Origin: Methanothrix sp.
GTDB lineage: Archaea; Halobacteriota; Methanosarcinia; Methanotrichales; Methanotrichaceae
Direction: 5' to 3'
NCBI GenBank assembly: GCA_011391755.1
Contig: JAABPZ010000009.1
Location: 1 to 13,184 of the forward strand
DNA length: 13,184 nt
This document shows positions 1 to 6,482 of the stretch, piece by piece. How positions within the stretch are numbered: position 1 is the stretch's first letter; every line of letters begins with the position of its first letter. Under the pieces are notes generated by a model. That model did not search any database, was not told where the DNA came from, and saw only the letters and a program-made list of their open reading frames with translations. The translations under genes were made by a program, and so were the position numbers.

Positions 1-5
1 TATTC

Positions 6-1226
6 CTAAATAATTTGTAGAATGTACCAGAGGGCGCCCCCCACCAGAGCGCCGAAGGCCGTTGCCACCAGATTCACACCATTGTTGCTCAAAATGCCCC
101 GGCTTTGCAGCGTTGCCCCGAGAAGGCTGTCGAAGTTGGTGCCCAAGAATCCGCCAATGGCCGCGACGACGATGCCAAAAACCCCCGCCATTCCCATGCC
201 GGTAGCCAAGAGCCCGATGATGATGGCTCCGGCAAGTGAAGCGGCTTCGCCCAGGGGCGTTACGCCTCCATCCACGCCCGGCTGTGTCTCTTTAAGCGTG
301 GTAATCATGCGGGGTTTGGAGCGGCTGGTCTCGCCTATCTCGCTGGCCAGAGTATCCCCGTTGGCGGTAGCCACCGAGGCAATGAAGGCAAAGATGAAGA
401 CATCATTGCCGTAAACTCCGAAGCAGATGGCTAGAACAAGAGGCACCAGGCTGTTGCTGTAGACGTTCTTGTAGCCGCGCCGGCCTCCATGGGACTGGGC
501 AATGCCAAGCTTATGCTTTTGGGAATATCCATAGCGAGTAAAAGCTCCCCCCAGCAAATAAAAGGCTAAGAGCAGTATAAACCAGGAGAGTCCGGCAAAG
601 AGGATCACCAGCAGGCAGACGATGGTCTCGCTGAGCACGGCATCCGAGTCCGCCGCTTTCGCCCAATAGGCACCGATGCCCAGGACCAGGGCGAAGATGC
701 AGATGAGCAGAATGCGCGGCAATTCAGGCAGCGGATAGTCGAAGGAAAAAAGCCACATCACCATGGCGGTGCCAAAGGGAACAGTGAAGTCGCGCTCCTT
801 GGAGACATGGTGCAAAAAGGCCCCGGACAGCCCTCCCAAGATGACCAGGAACAATATCCTCTCCGAGGAGAGGCTTCCAGCGGAGATCAGGCTCGCGACG
901 GGATAGCCGAGGCATACGTTGATGAGCAGATACATGATGCTGCCCGCCAGGGAATCGAACTTCTTGAAGGCGAGAGGGGCAAAGGTAGAAGCCACAAAGG
1001 AGATGGCTATGACATAAAGCGGCAGATTGGTATCAGTGAGGGAAAGCGCCGGCCTCATGATGAGCAACATGGCCAGGGACGCGCAGAGCAGGCGAGAGCC
1101 GCGGTTCAGGAAGAATACAACCGCCAGGGGAAGGACGGTGAAGGCTCCGGCATAAGGCAACAGCAGGACCATCAGTCCGATGGCCATCCGGGCGATATCT
1201 TCCCGCTCCATGAAATTACATGACAT
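6..1226 (-). CDS. DUF92/VTE6-type integral membrane protein (TIGR00297-like)
   Basis: Polytopic membrane protein of about 400 residues with many hydrophobic helices across its length. The C-terminal half carries the DUF92 signature: DTLASEIGE at about 291-299, the loop QPGVDGGVTPLGE at about 315-327, and NFDSLLGATLQ at about 364-374. In plants and cyanobacteria this family includes the CTP-using phytyl-phosphate kinase VTE6; the function of archaeal members is not settled. The N-terminal ~190 residues hold several additional membrane segments, as in other long archaeal members. Two starts are possible: ATG at 1226, or ATG at 1211 (MERED). The second has a TATA-like stretch (around 1236-1246) about 29 bp upstream, which fits a leaderless transcript. 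It is divergent from a cis-prenyltransferase homologue, so a role in isoprenoid phosphate metabolism is an attractive inference. The family call is firm; the substrate is unknown. Confidence 0.85.
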   Translation of the reverse strand: MSCNFMEREDIARMAIGLMVLLLPYAGAFTVLPLAVVFFLNRGSRLLCASLAMLLIMRPALSLTDTNLPLYVIAISFVASTFAPLAFKKFDSLAGSIMYLLINVCLGYPVASLISAGSLSSERILFLVILGGLSGAFLHHVSKERDFTVPFGTAMVMWLFSFDYPLPELPRILLICIFALVLGIGAYWAKAADSDAVLSETIVCLLVILFAGLSWFILLLAFYLLGGAFTRYGYSQKHKLGIAQSHGGRRGYKNVYSNSLVPLVLAICFGVYGNDVFIFAFIASVATANGDTLASEIGETSRSKPRMITTLKETQPGVDGGVTPLGEAASLAGAIIIGLLATGMGMAGVFGIVVAAIGGFLGTNFDSLLGATLQSRGILSNNGVNLVATAFGALVGGALWYILQII

Positions 1227-1234
1227 TTTTCATT

Positions 1235-1249
1235 GCAAAAATACTTTGC
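1235..1249. promoter_or_regulatory. Short dyad in the divergent DUF92/cis-prenyltransferase promoter region
   Basis: GCAAA-AATAC-TTTGC forms a 5-bp inverted repeat in the only gap between two divergently read genes (25-60 bp depending on starts). Read on the minus strand it includes AAGTATTTTTG, a TATA-like element placed suitably for a leaderless start at 1211. Such a short dyad can occur by chance. Confidence 0.25.
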
Positions 1250-1251
1250 CT

Positions 1252-1887
1252 ATGGAAGATACACTAAGATCAACTATGATTTACCGCCTCTACGAGCATC
1301 TCCTGCAAGCGCGCATCGCAAAAAACAATCTGCCCGGCTGTGTAGCCGTTGTTCTTAGCTGTGGCGATCTATCCGATGATGGTCTGGTGCGACTTTCCGA
1401 GCTCTTGGAATGGAGCCGGTCCATTGGTCTTACCTCCCTGATGCTCTATGTAAACGATGATGCGCCCCGGCTTCAGCGCAAGATTGCCACCCTACTCGCC
1501 GCGACGCCCGCTCAAATCAGCTTGCATACCAGAGAGGGCGTAGAGCAAACCGGCAGTGGCGGCCCGCTCAAGGTAGTAATATCTCTGGGCTATGGGGGCA
1601 AGCGCGAGGTGGCCGAGGCATTCCGAGGTCTTCTCCGGGAGGTGGAAACGGGGCTTCTTTATCCCGAGCAGATCGACGAAAAGATTATAGAATCGCATCT
1701 TCGATTTCCCCAGAAGCCTGATCTGGTGATAAGGGCGGGCGGAAAGAGACTCAGCGACTTCATGATCTGGCAGGCAGCCTATTCAGAGCTTTATTTTACC
1801 GATGTCAACTGGTTAGAAATGAGAAAGATCGATTTTCTGCGCGCCATTCGCGACTGCCAGCGAAGGGAGAGACGCTTCGGCCGCTAG
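1252..1887 (+). CDS. cis-prenyltransferase (UPP synthase) family protein lacking the catalytic Asp motif
   Basis: The C-terminal half is clearly a cis-prenyltransferase: DLVIRAGGKRLSDFMIWQAA, then YSELYFTDVNW and the RRERRFG ending match the family's conserved region V. The N-terminus also fits, with an MIYRLYEHLL helix. The usual catalytic block with MDGNRRWA (Asp binding Mg-diphosphate) is absent; the equivalent place reads VAVVLSCGDLSDDG. The Glu of the usual RTSGE segment is also replaced (RAGGK). At about 211 residues it is shorter than a typical 230-250 residue synthase. This pattern resembles the non-catalytic NgBR/Nus1-type subunit of heteromeric cis-prenyltransferases, a type also reported in Methanosarcina. 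The start is uncertain: ATG 1252 or ATG 1276, neither with a good SD. A longer frame from 1180 would overlap the divergent DUF92 gene and is unlikely. The family is sure; the loss of independent activity is inferred. Confidence 0.85.
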   Translation: MEDTLRSTMIYRLYEHLLQARIAKNNLPGCVAVVLSCGDLSDDGLVRLSELLEWSRSIGLTSLMLYVNDDAPRLQRKIATLLAATPAQISLHTREGVEQTGSGGPLKVVISLGYGGKREVAEAFRGLLREVETGLLYPEQIDEKIIESHLRFPQKPDLVIRAGGKRLSDFMIWQAAYSELYFTDVNWLEMRKIDFLRAIRDCQRRERRFGR

Positions 1888-1899
1888 AGTGTTAGAGTT

Positions 1900-2556
1900 C
1901 TAGATATTCTTATGGCTTTCCGGTTTGACAATGTCCTTGGCGGCAAGTATGCTAAGAAATCGGGACGGAATCGTCTCCGAGATGACGATATCGTCGTTCA
2001 CGGTCATCATCTTCACACCGGCCTCCTGCGCTGCGGCGGCATCCGCCTGGATCACTCTGGGGTTACCGGTGCGGAAAGTCGCCACATGCCAGGCCTTCTC
2101 GGCAGTGGTAGATAGATGGACGTACCTTTGCGATGCAGACTTGATGCCGATCTCCAGGATGCGGTCCGCCTCCTCTTCGCTTGCCCCGTAGTAGAGTAAA
2201 GGTCTCTTATTTTCCGGATGATCAAGCTCCACATCTACGGAATGGCCGTATCTGGCTCGAACTCTGTCGTCGGCAATCTCGTATCTCTGCTTGGAATCCG
2301 ACAGCACGAGCGCAATCACCAATTCTTTGCCGGCCCAGCGATGCCTGCTCGTCACCACCTGGCCTAGCTTTGTGAGATCAACATAGCCGCGGGAGTCCAT
2401 GTCCAGGCCCAGATCACCAGGAAAATGCCGGAGACTGCCCGCTACCAGCCGACCTAGCTGCTCCGTTTTGGTCTCGTCCAAAAGAAGCTGACCGGCAGAG
2501 CCGCACTCACAATGCTCTCCCCTGAAAAAACCGTGTTGAGGGCAACGCTTGATCAT
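1900..2556 (-). CDS. kptA: RNA 2'-phosphotransferase (Tpt1/KptA family)
   Basis: NAD+-dependent RNA 2'-phosphotransferase family. Tpt1/KptA enzymes move an internal RNA 2'-phosphate to NAD+, giving ADP-ribose 1'',2''-cyclic phosphate and nicotinamide. An N-terminal metal-binding knuckle is visible (C5, H8, C16, C18), as in many archaeal members. Core motifs follow in order: SLRHFPGDLGL with the catalytic Arg43-His44 pair, VRARYGHS (R100, H105), LYYGAS at 121-126 and RYVHLS at 144-149. The usual YHGT reads YYGA here, so the His of that motif is Tyr. Length (218) is normal. ATG at 2556 is supported by an AAGGAG site at 2565-2570. The gene lies tail-to-tail with the cis-prenyltransferase homologue (12-bp gap) and divergent from the next operon. 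The natural substrate in archaea is unclear, because their tRNA splicing is not known to leave a 2'-phosphate. Confidence 0.9.
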   Translation of the reverse strand: MIKRCPQHGFFRGEHCECGSAGQLLLDETKTEQLGRLVAGSLRHFPGDLGLDMDSRGYVDLTKLGQVVTSRHRWAGKELVIALVLSDSKQRYEIADDRVRARYGHSVDVELDHPENKRPLLYYGASEEEADRILEIGIKSASQRYVHLSTTAEKAWHVATFRTGNPRVIQADAAAAQEAGVKMMTVNDDIVISETIPSRFLSILAAKDIVKPESHKNI

Positions 2557-2564
2557 CAGTAGAA

Positions 2565-2570
2565 CTCCTT
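2565..2570 (-). promoter_or_regulatory. Shine-Dalgarno site of kptA
   Basis: On the minus strand AAGGAG precedes the ATG at 2556 with an 8-nt spacer, which fixes the start. Confidence 0.75.
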
Positions 2571-2600
2571 ATCTCAGAGTGGGTTCTACGCATAGATATA

Positions 2601-2632
2601 TCTGACCGCTGAGCAATCTGACCGCTGAGCAA
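2601..2632. repeat. Perfect 16-bp tandem duplication
   Basis: TCTGACCGCTGAGCAA occurs twice head-to-tail (2601-2616 and 2617-2632) without mismatch. It lies between divergent kptA and the small acidic protein gene, next to TATA-like AGATATATC (2594-2602) and just upstream of TCAAATATG (2636-2644). It may be a recent slippage duplication or a pair of regulator sites. Confidence 0.9.
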
Positions 2633-2635
2633 AGT

Positions 2636-2644
2636 CTCAAATAT
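2636..2644 (+). promoter_or_regulatory. Candidate TATA box for the 2666-4632 gene group
   Basis: TCAAATATG is centred about 26 bp before the ATG at 2666, and no SD precedes that ATG. This is the spacing expected for a leaderless archaeal transcript. Confidence 0.4.
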
Positions 2645-2665
2645 GTTCGTGCTAAATAAAACCTC

Positions 2666-2911
2666 ATGCCCGATGCAAAGGATGTCGAGAAAGAGATATG
2701 CAGGATGCTCGATATGGGCGATGAGGAGTTATTGGCGGAAATGGAAAGGTCTTTCCTACTCTCGGATGAGCGCCACCAGCGGATCAGCGATACGCTGGAG
2801 GAGATGATGCAAGAAGTAGACCGGCTCATCTCTCGCATTGACGAGATAGAGGAAGAGTCGCTCGAAGATGAGGGAATGAGGAATCGAGCCCAAGGTGAAA
2901 TTAGTGGATAG
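2666..2911 (+). CDS. Small acidic helical (coiled-coil) protein upstream of mptA
   Basis: An 81-residue, very acidic protein with no family I recognise. After [20 protein letters not shown], nearly the whole chain is charged and helical with hydrophobic residues at heptad-like spacing ([20 protein letters not shown] at about 44-63), suggesting a short coiled coil or helical hairpin. There is no signal peptide and no cysteine cluster. The ATG at 2666 has a TATA-like element about 26 bp upstream. The 3' end overlaps the longest mptA frame by 17 bp (8 bp with the preferred mptA start), so the two are almost certainly co-transcribed and perhaps translationally coupled. A regulatory or complex-forming role with the next genes is possible but not shown. 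Confidence 0.7.
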   Translation: MPDAKDVEKEICRMLDMGDEELLAEMERSFLLSDERHQRISDTLEEMMQEVDRLISRIDEIEEESLEDEGMRNRAQGEISG

Positions 2912-3857
2912 CCTACCTGATATTCAAGCGTGCGAGCCTGATTATCCCTTCAATTTAACCAGAGTGGGAGTGACCGGCGTTAAAAAGCTGGTGAAAGTTG
3001 AACGTGGGAACGATGAGAGGCCCGTAGTTCTCATCTCCAATTTTGAGGTATTTGTCGATCTTCCCTCTGACCGCAAAGGGGCCAATCTCTCCCGCAACTT
3101 TGAGGTTATAGACGAGGTTTTAGAAGAGGCCATAAACTGCCCGGTCTATGAGATCGAGGAGCTATGTGGAGAGATTGCCAAGAGACTTCTCTCCCGGCAT
3201 GAGTACGCTTCCCGGGCGGAAGTAAAAATGAAAAGCGAGTACATTGTGCGTAGACAGACGCCGGTGACAAAGGTCAACTGCCAGGAGGTAGTGGACATCT
3301 TTGCCGAGGCAGTGGCCAGGGCCGGGCCCACCGGATACGTGCGAAAGACGGTAGGGGCCGAGGTTTTAGGCATGACGGCATGCCCTTGCGCCCAGGAGAT
3401 CATGAAAGAAGAGGTTCGCCAGGAGCTGGCCAAAGCGGGGCTATCTCTGGAAGCGGCCGCAAAACTCGCGGAACGGCTGCCCGTGGCCACGCATAATCAA
3501 CGTGGCCGGGGCAGCATATCTGTAGAGGTTCATGACCGGCGCTGCGTTTCCATCAACCGGATCATTAAGATCATTGAAGAGTCCATGAGTTCCAAAGTCT
3601 ATGGGCTGCTCAAGCGTCCGGACGAGGCTGTGGTGGTAAAGAGGGCGCACAGCAACCCCAAGTTCGTGGAGGATTGCGTTCGAACTATGGCCCAGAAGCT
3701 GGTCGAGGCATTTTCCGATCTTCCTGATGACGCTGCTGTGACCCTAAAGCAGATCAACGAGGAGAGCATTCACCAGCACAATGCCTTTGCGGAGAGAACG
3801 GCCAAGATGGGCGAGCTAAGAATGGAATTGGCCCGCGTTAGAGGTATTGAGGAATAA
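2895..3857 (+). CDS. mptA: GTP cyclohydrolase MptA (type IV, FolE2-like)
   Basis: First step of the methanopterin pathway: Fe(II)-dependent conversion of GTP to 7,8-dihydroneopterin 2',3'-cyclic phosphate, in the cytoplasm. The protein is full length for COG1469. Visible motifs are [20 protein letters not shown] near the N-terminus, [13 protein letters not shown] at about 58-70, [10 protein letters not shown] at 159-168 with the metal-ligand cysteine region, [16 protein letters not shown] at 199-214, [15 protein letters not shown] at 249-263 and [10 protein letters not shown] near the C-terminus. The longest frame starts at GTG 2895, but GTG at 2904 is a better start: AGGTGA (2893-2898) sits 5 nt before it, and the protein would begin MDSLPDIQA, as is usual in the family. 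It overlaps the small acidic gene upstream and is followed closely by an unknown gene, so it is the middle of a three-gene unit. Confidence 0.95.
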   Translation: MKLVDSLPDIQACEPDYPFNLTRVGVTGVKKLVKVERGNDERPVVLISNFEVFVDLPSDRKGANLSRNFEVIDEVLEEAINCPVYEIEELCGEIAKRLLSRHEYASRAEVKMKSEYIVRRQTPVTKVNCQEVVDIFAEAVARAGPTGYVRKTVGAEVLGMTACPCAQEIMKEEVRQELAKAGLSLEAAAKLAERLPVATHNQRGRGSISVEVHDRRCVSINRIIKIIEESMSSKVYGLLKRPDEAVVVKRAHSNPKFVEDCVRTMAQKLVEAFSDLPDDAAVTLKQINEESIHQHNAFAERTAKMGELRMELARVRGIEE

Positions 3858-3867
3858 GGGACTGATA

Positions 3868-4632
3868 ATGACAAAAAATGAAAAAATAGCCGGTCCTCTC
3901 CGAGAGCTGCTCCGCGAGAGGGAGATCATTGCCAGGTGTGAGCTTCTCCTTCGCACCTACGATATCGTTCGATCCGCAAAATTAAGTGACAAGGAGCGAA
4001 TGGAGCTGAGCAAGACGGTTGGCGAGAGAATTGCCCCCTCTATCTTTGCCAGTATCATGGGCAAAGAGCCCATATTATTCGACCTGCCCATGCTTGATTC
4101 CTACACCCAAATTGATGGCCGCATCTTCCATTTTTCGCACACCAAGAAATACAGCAAACAGGCCTTCGCTGATGCAGCCGGCATGCTTCTTCGAGATCTT
4201 CCCGAGCTGAAGATCATCCTGCAGCAGTGCCTGGTGGATCGACTGACAAATTTCATGAATGACGCCGGGTACACCATTCGTGAACAGAGCCGGCAAGAGT
4301 TGACATTTTCAGCCGAAAAACGGAACGCTAAGGTGTTTGTAGTCACGAGCATAAAGTCCCTGGATATCAATAATTACAATCCAGAGCCTGGGTCCGATTA
4401 TATTATCCTGGTGGCAAGCAGCGAGACCGTAGAGCCATTTATGCAGTTCTTCCAAGAGAATGGGCAGGCAGCAGAGGATAAAGGTCTTAAGATCTGGATA
4501 ATGAACCTGGAGAAGGGCACCATAGATCCCTTTATAGGTTATACTACCGATCTGGATATCTACAATCAGTTTGACAATCCTCGTCTGGCAGAGATGGTGA
4601 GAAGCAACTGGAGCAGTAGCCGCAGTCAATAG
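3868..4632 (+). CDS. Uncharacterised soluble protein downstream of mptA
   Basis: About 254 residues; no family recognised. The N-terminal half is rich in charged helices (NEKIAGPLRELLREREIIAR, then LLRTYDIVRSAKLSDKERME). The second half looks alpha/beta: KVFVVTSIKSLDI, DYIILVASSETV and LKIWIMNLEKGTI are probable beta strands separated by helices. It has no signal peptide and no obvious metal cluster. The alternating strands could belong to a nuclease-like or nucleotide-binding fold, but no catalytic signature is clear enough to assign one. The frame opens at 3847 inside mptA. The start at ATG 3868 is preferred because it follows AAGGGACTGATA and the mptA stop by 10 bp. It closes the mptA transcription unit and is followed by T-runs. 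Confidence 0.75.
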   Translation: MTKNEKIAGPLRELLREREIIARCELLLRTYDIVRSAKLSDKERMELSKTVGERIAPSIFASIMGKEPILFDLPMLDSYTQIDGRIFHFSHTKKYSKQAFADAAGMLLRDLPELKIILQQCLVDRLTNFMNDAGYTIREQSRQELTFSAEKRNAKVFVVTSIKSLDINNYNPEPGSDYIILVASSETVEPFMQFFQENGQAAEDKGLKIWIMNLEKGTIDPFIGYTTDLDIYNQFDNPRLAEMVRSNWSSSRSQ

Positions 4633-4650
4633 CTTGCCGGGACCACTATA

Positions 4651-4670
4651 TTTTTTAGTTAATATTTTTT
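4651..4670 (+). terminator. U-rich archaeal terminator after the mptA unit
   Basis: Two six-T runs (4651-4656 and 4665-4670) lie 18-38 bp past the stop at 4632. Archaeal RNA polymerase stops at such U-tracts without needing a hairpin. Confidence 0.55.
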
Positions 4671-4752
4671 CTATTTATGTGAGCGAATTAGCGGAACAAA
4701 TATTATTATAATAAACTAATTGGCTTCCTGCTCTCGGAACCATAGCCAAGTG

Positions 4753-4760
4753 TTAAATAG
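4753..4760 (+). promoter_or_regulatory. Candidate TATA box for the secreted protein gene
   Basis: TTAAATAG would start transcription near 4783 and give a leader of about 40 nt with a strong SD (GGAGAGGTGG, 4808-4817). An alternative AT-rich element, TATTATTATAATAAA (4701-4715), would give a leader of about 90 nt. The choice between them is open. Confidence 0.4.
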
Positions 4761-4823
4761 ATAGAGCGCGCTAAAAAGATTGGAGAAATGGAGAAAGTAA
4801 ACCCTTGGGGAGAGGTGGGGTGT

Positions 4824-6401
4824 ATGAAATTTTATCTTACGTTATCGGTCATGTTTTTGGTCATGATTAACGCCGCCTTAGGTGCAGTAGGCGACGTGGG
4901 TGTATCGGATACCGCCGCTACTATTCAGCCGGAGCAAAGTTCTTTGGCCGGCATGGAGACAAATTCTTACATGTCAGGACTGCCAAGTCAGGCATCGCCA
5001 AGTCAGGCATCGCCAAGTCAGGCATCGCTAAACCAGCCATCGTTATCGTCTTATGGCAATTATCAAGATTCTTCACTGATCCAAAAATCCGCTTACCCGG
5101 CCCCGCAGATCGGCGGTCCGATGCAAGAGCAAATGACGGCAGAGGTGCTGGGACTCTCGCAGCCGCAAATGGAGAGCTTCGCTCCCGATGCGAGTTTGGG
5201 TTTTGTGTCTGCTTCACAGCCGTTCGATGTGGCCCAGGTATCATCTGCGCCGGTGCCTTCTTCCATGCAGCCTTCCGTTCAGCCTTCAATGCAGTCTACA
5301 GTCCAGGCTGAGTTGCCCGGTTCCAGCGTCTGGTATTATCCCAGTTCCGTGGTTTCCGCCAACAGATTCTATGTCCAGACTGCCTCCGGCTTTAGAACAG
5401 TGGGAGGATGCAGCTATCGAGGCTATCTGCCCCTTTGGGCGGATATCAAATCAAGCGGTAACTTCTTTGTCTACGAATGGTATCCCGGACGGTCCACTGC
5501 TTCAGTACGATGGTGGGGCTGGACGGGGACGGGCTGGAAAAAGGGCTGGTTTTGCGGAGATGTCCCGGGATGGCATATCCTCTGCTACAACAGCGGCATC
5601 TGGTCCAACTACATCTACATTTATGTGTATCCCAGAGGTGCTCCTCTATCTGCGCCATCAAGCTACTCAAATGCTGCGGCAAGCATGAGCGCAGCATCTC
5701 TGCCCTTAAGTGCGCCCATTCCTCCTGATCCGGGCGCTGAAAGGATTGTTCTGCCTGATTTCAACCTTTACAAGCCGGACCTGTCTAATAATGTTCCCTT
5801 TTCATCAAGCGGAACGGGACTATTCGAAAATCCCGCGATAGCAAATCAAGCTTTGATAAGCTATCCTGATCAAGCCGCTTATCCCGGTGCATCAAACCTT
5901 CCTGGCCAGGCAAGCTCTTCTAGCAAAACCTGTACCACCTGTACAGGCTCCACTGTAATTGCAGGCGGCGTTTCCAGCAGCTATCCCTATGAGAAGAGCT
6001 GCCCATCCTTTGCCACCCCAGCAAGCCAAAGCGCGCCTTACGGCTACGCTACGCAAAGCTACCAGGCCGTCTATCCCGTGCCATCCATTTGCAAATGCAA
6101 TGAGTACTATGTGCAGAGCTGCCCGGGAAGGCTGGCAACGGTGGCAGGCGTATTCTGTGGGGGCTGGCTGCCTCTCTGGTCCAAAGTAAGCCGACCGGGT
6201 GCATATTGGTCCTTTGAGTGGACGGCATGCAGCAGCGGGCCAAGCTACTATTGCCCCCCTGAGGTCAAAAATTTCGGCTACAAAAGCACCGCATGGTACC
6301 AGACCTGGTTTAAGGGAAATAATCCCGGCTGGCATATACTCAGCTACCATAGCAATGATTGGTCCAACTACATTTACATCTACGTCTGGCCGGCAGACTA
6401 G
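4824..6401 (+). CDS. Secreted protein with two copies of an aromatic/Gly-rich domain
   Basis: A 525-residue exported protein of no family I can name. It starts with a signal peptide (MKFYLTLSVMFLVMINAALG, then AVGD). A low-complexity Ser/Gln/Pro linker follows (SQASP repeats at about 55-70; SVQPSMQ-like repeats at about 147-160). Two related domains follow at about 180-270 and 424-523. Shared features are YVQ, an arginine-led turn, G-x-LPLW, EW, a WF-x-G-x-x-PGWHIL block and WSNYIYIYV near each end. Domain 2 and its approach are cysteine-rich (CKC at 423-425, further Cys to 477), suggesting disulfides. There is no C-terminal anchor. The in-frame ATG at 4788 would put 12 polar residues before the signal; ATG 4824, with GGAGAGGTGG 6 nt upstream, is the better start. 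Surface adhesion, sheath or carbohydrate binding are guesses only. Confidence 0.85.
   Translation: MKFYLTLSVMFLVMINAALGAVGDVGVSDTAATIQPEQSSLAGMETNSYMSGLPSQASPSQASPSQASLNQPSLSSYGNYQDSSLIQKSAYPAPQIGGPMQEQMTAEVLGLSQPQMESFAPDASLGFVSASQPFDVAQVSSAPVPSSMQPSVQPSMQSTVQAELPGSSVWYYPSSVVSANRFYVQTASGFRTVGGCSYRGYLPLWADIKSSGNFFVYEWYPGRSTASVRWWGWTGTGWKKGWFCGDVPGWHILCYNSGIWSNYIYIYVYPRGAPLSAPSSYSNAAASMSAASLPLSAPIPPDPGAERIVLPDFNLYKPDLSNNVPFSSSGTGLFENPAIANQALISYPDQAAYPGASNLPGQASSSSKTCTTCTGSTVIAGGVSSSYPYEKSCPSFATPASQSAPYGYATQSYQAVYPVPSICKCNEYYVQSCPGRLATVAGVFCGGWLPLWSKVSRPGAYWSFEWTACSSGPSYYCPPEVKNFGYKSTAWYQTWFKGNNPGWHILSYHSNDWSNYIYIYVWPAD
4983..5042 (+). repeat. 15-bp in-frame tandem repeats encoding SQASP
   Basis: Three exact copies of CCAAGTCAGGCATCG (4983-4997, 4998-5012, 5013-5027) and a fourth degenerate copy (5028-5042). 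They code for a flexible SQASP linker just after the signal peptide. Near-identical DNA copies imply recent slippage, so copy number may vary between strains. Confidence 0.9.
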
Positions 6402-6425
6402 TTCTCATCTTTTTTGGGCGATCGG

Positions 6426-6433
6426 TTTAAATA
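6426..6433 (+). promoter_or_regulatory. TATA box of rps3ae
   Basis: TTTAAATA lies in the short gap after the secreted protein gene. A start about 26 bp downstream would leave a leader of some 25 nt containing the SD site. Confidence 0.6.
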
Positions 6434-6470
6434 CCGTGAGCTTGAACGATGTTCGGATTGATATTATCTC

Positions 6471-6475
6471 GGAGG
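6471..6475 (+). promoter_or_regulatory. Shine-Dalgarno site deciding a TTG start for rps3ae
   Basis: GGAGG with a 7-nt spacer points to TTG at 6483. The ATG at 6476 abuts the site, is in another frame and ends after 11 codons, so it is not the start. Confidence 0.7.
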
Positions 6476-6482
6476 ATGTTTA

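Noticed and set aside
807..1223. 138-codon open frame on the plus strand, antisense to the DUF92 gene
   Set aside because: The translation is charged and low in hydrophobic structure (many Gln/Gly/Arg/Glu), has no domain, and lies wholly opposite a recognisable membrane protein.
3868..4632. PD-(D/E)xK nuclease call for the gene after mptA
   Set aside because: Strand pattern is suggestive, but no convincing D...(E/Q)xK set can be lined up by eye.
4788..4823. ATG 4788 as the start of the secreted protein
   Set aside because: It would place 12 polar residues before a complete signal peptide and lacks an SD, whereas ATG 4824 has a strong one.
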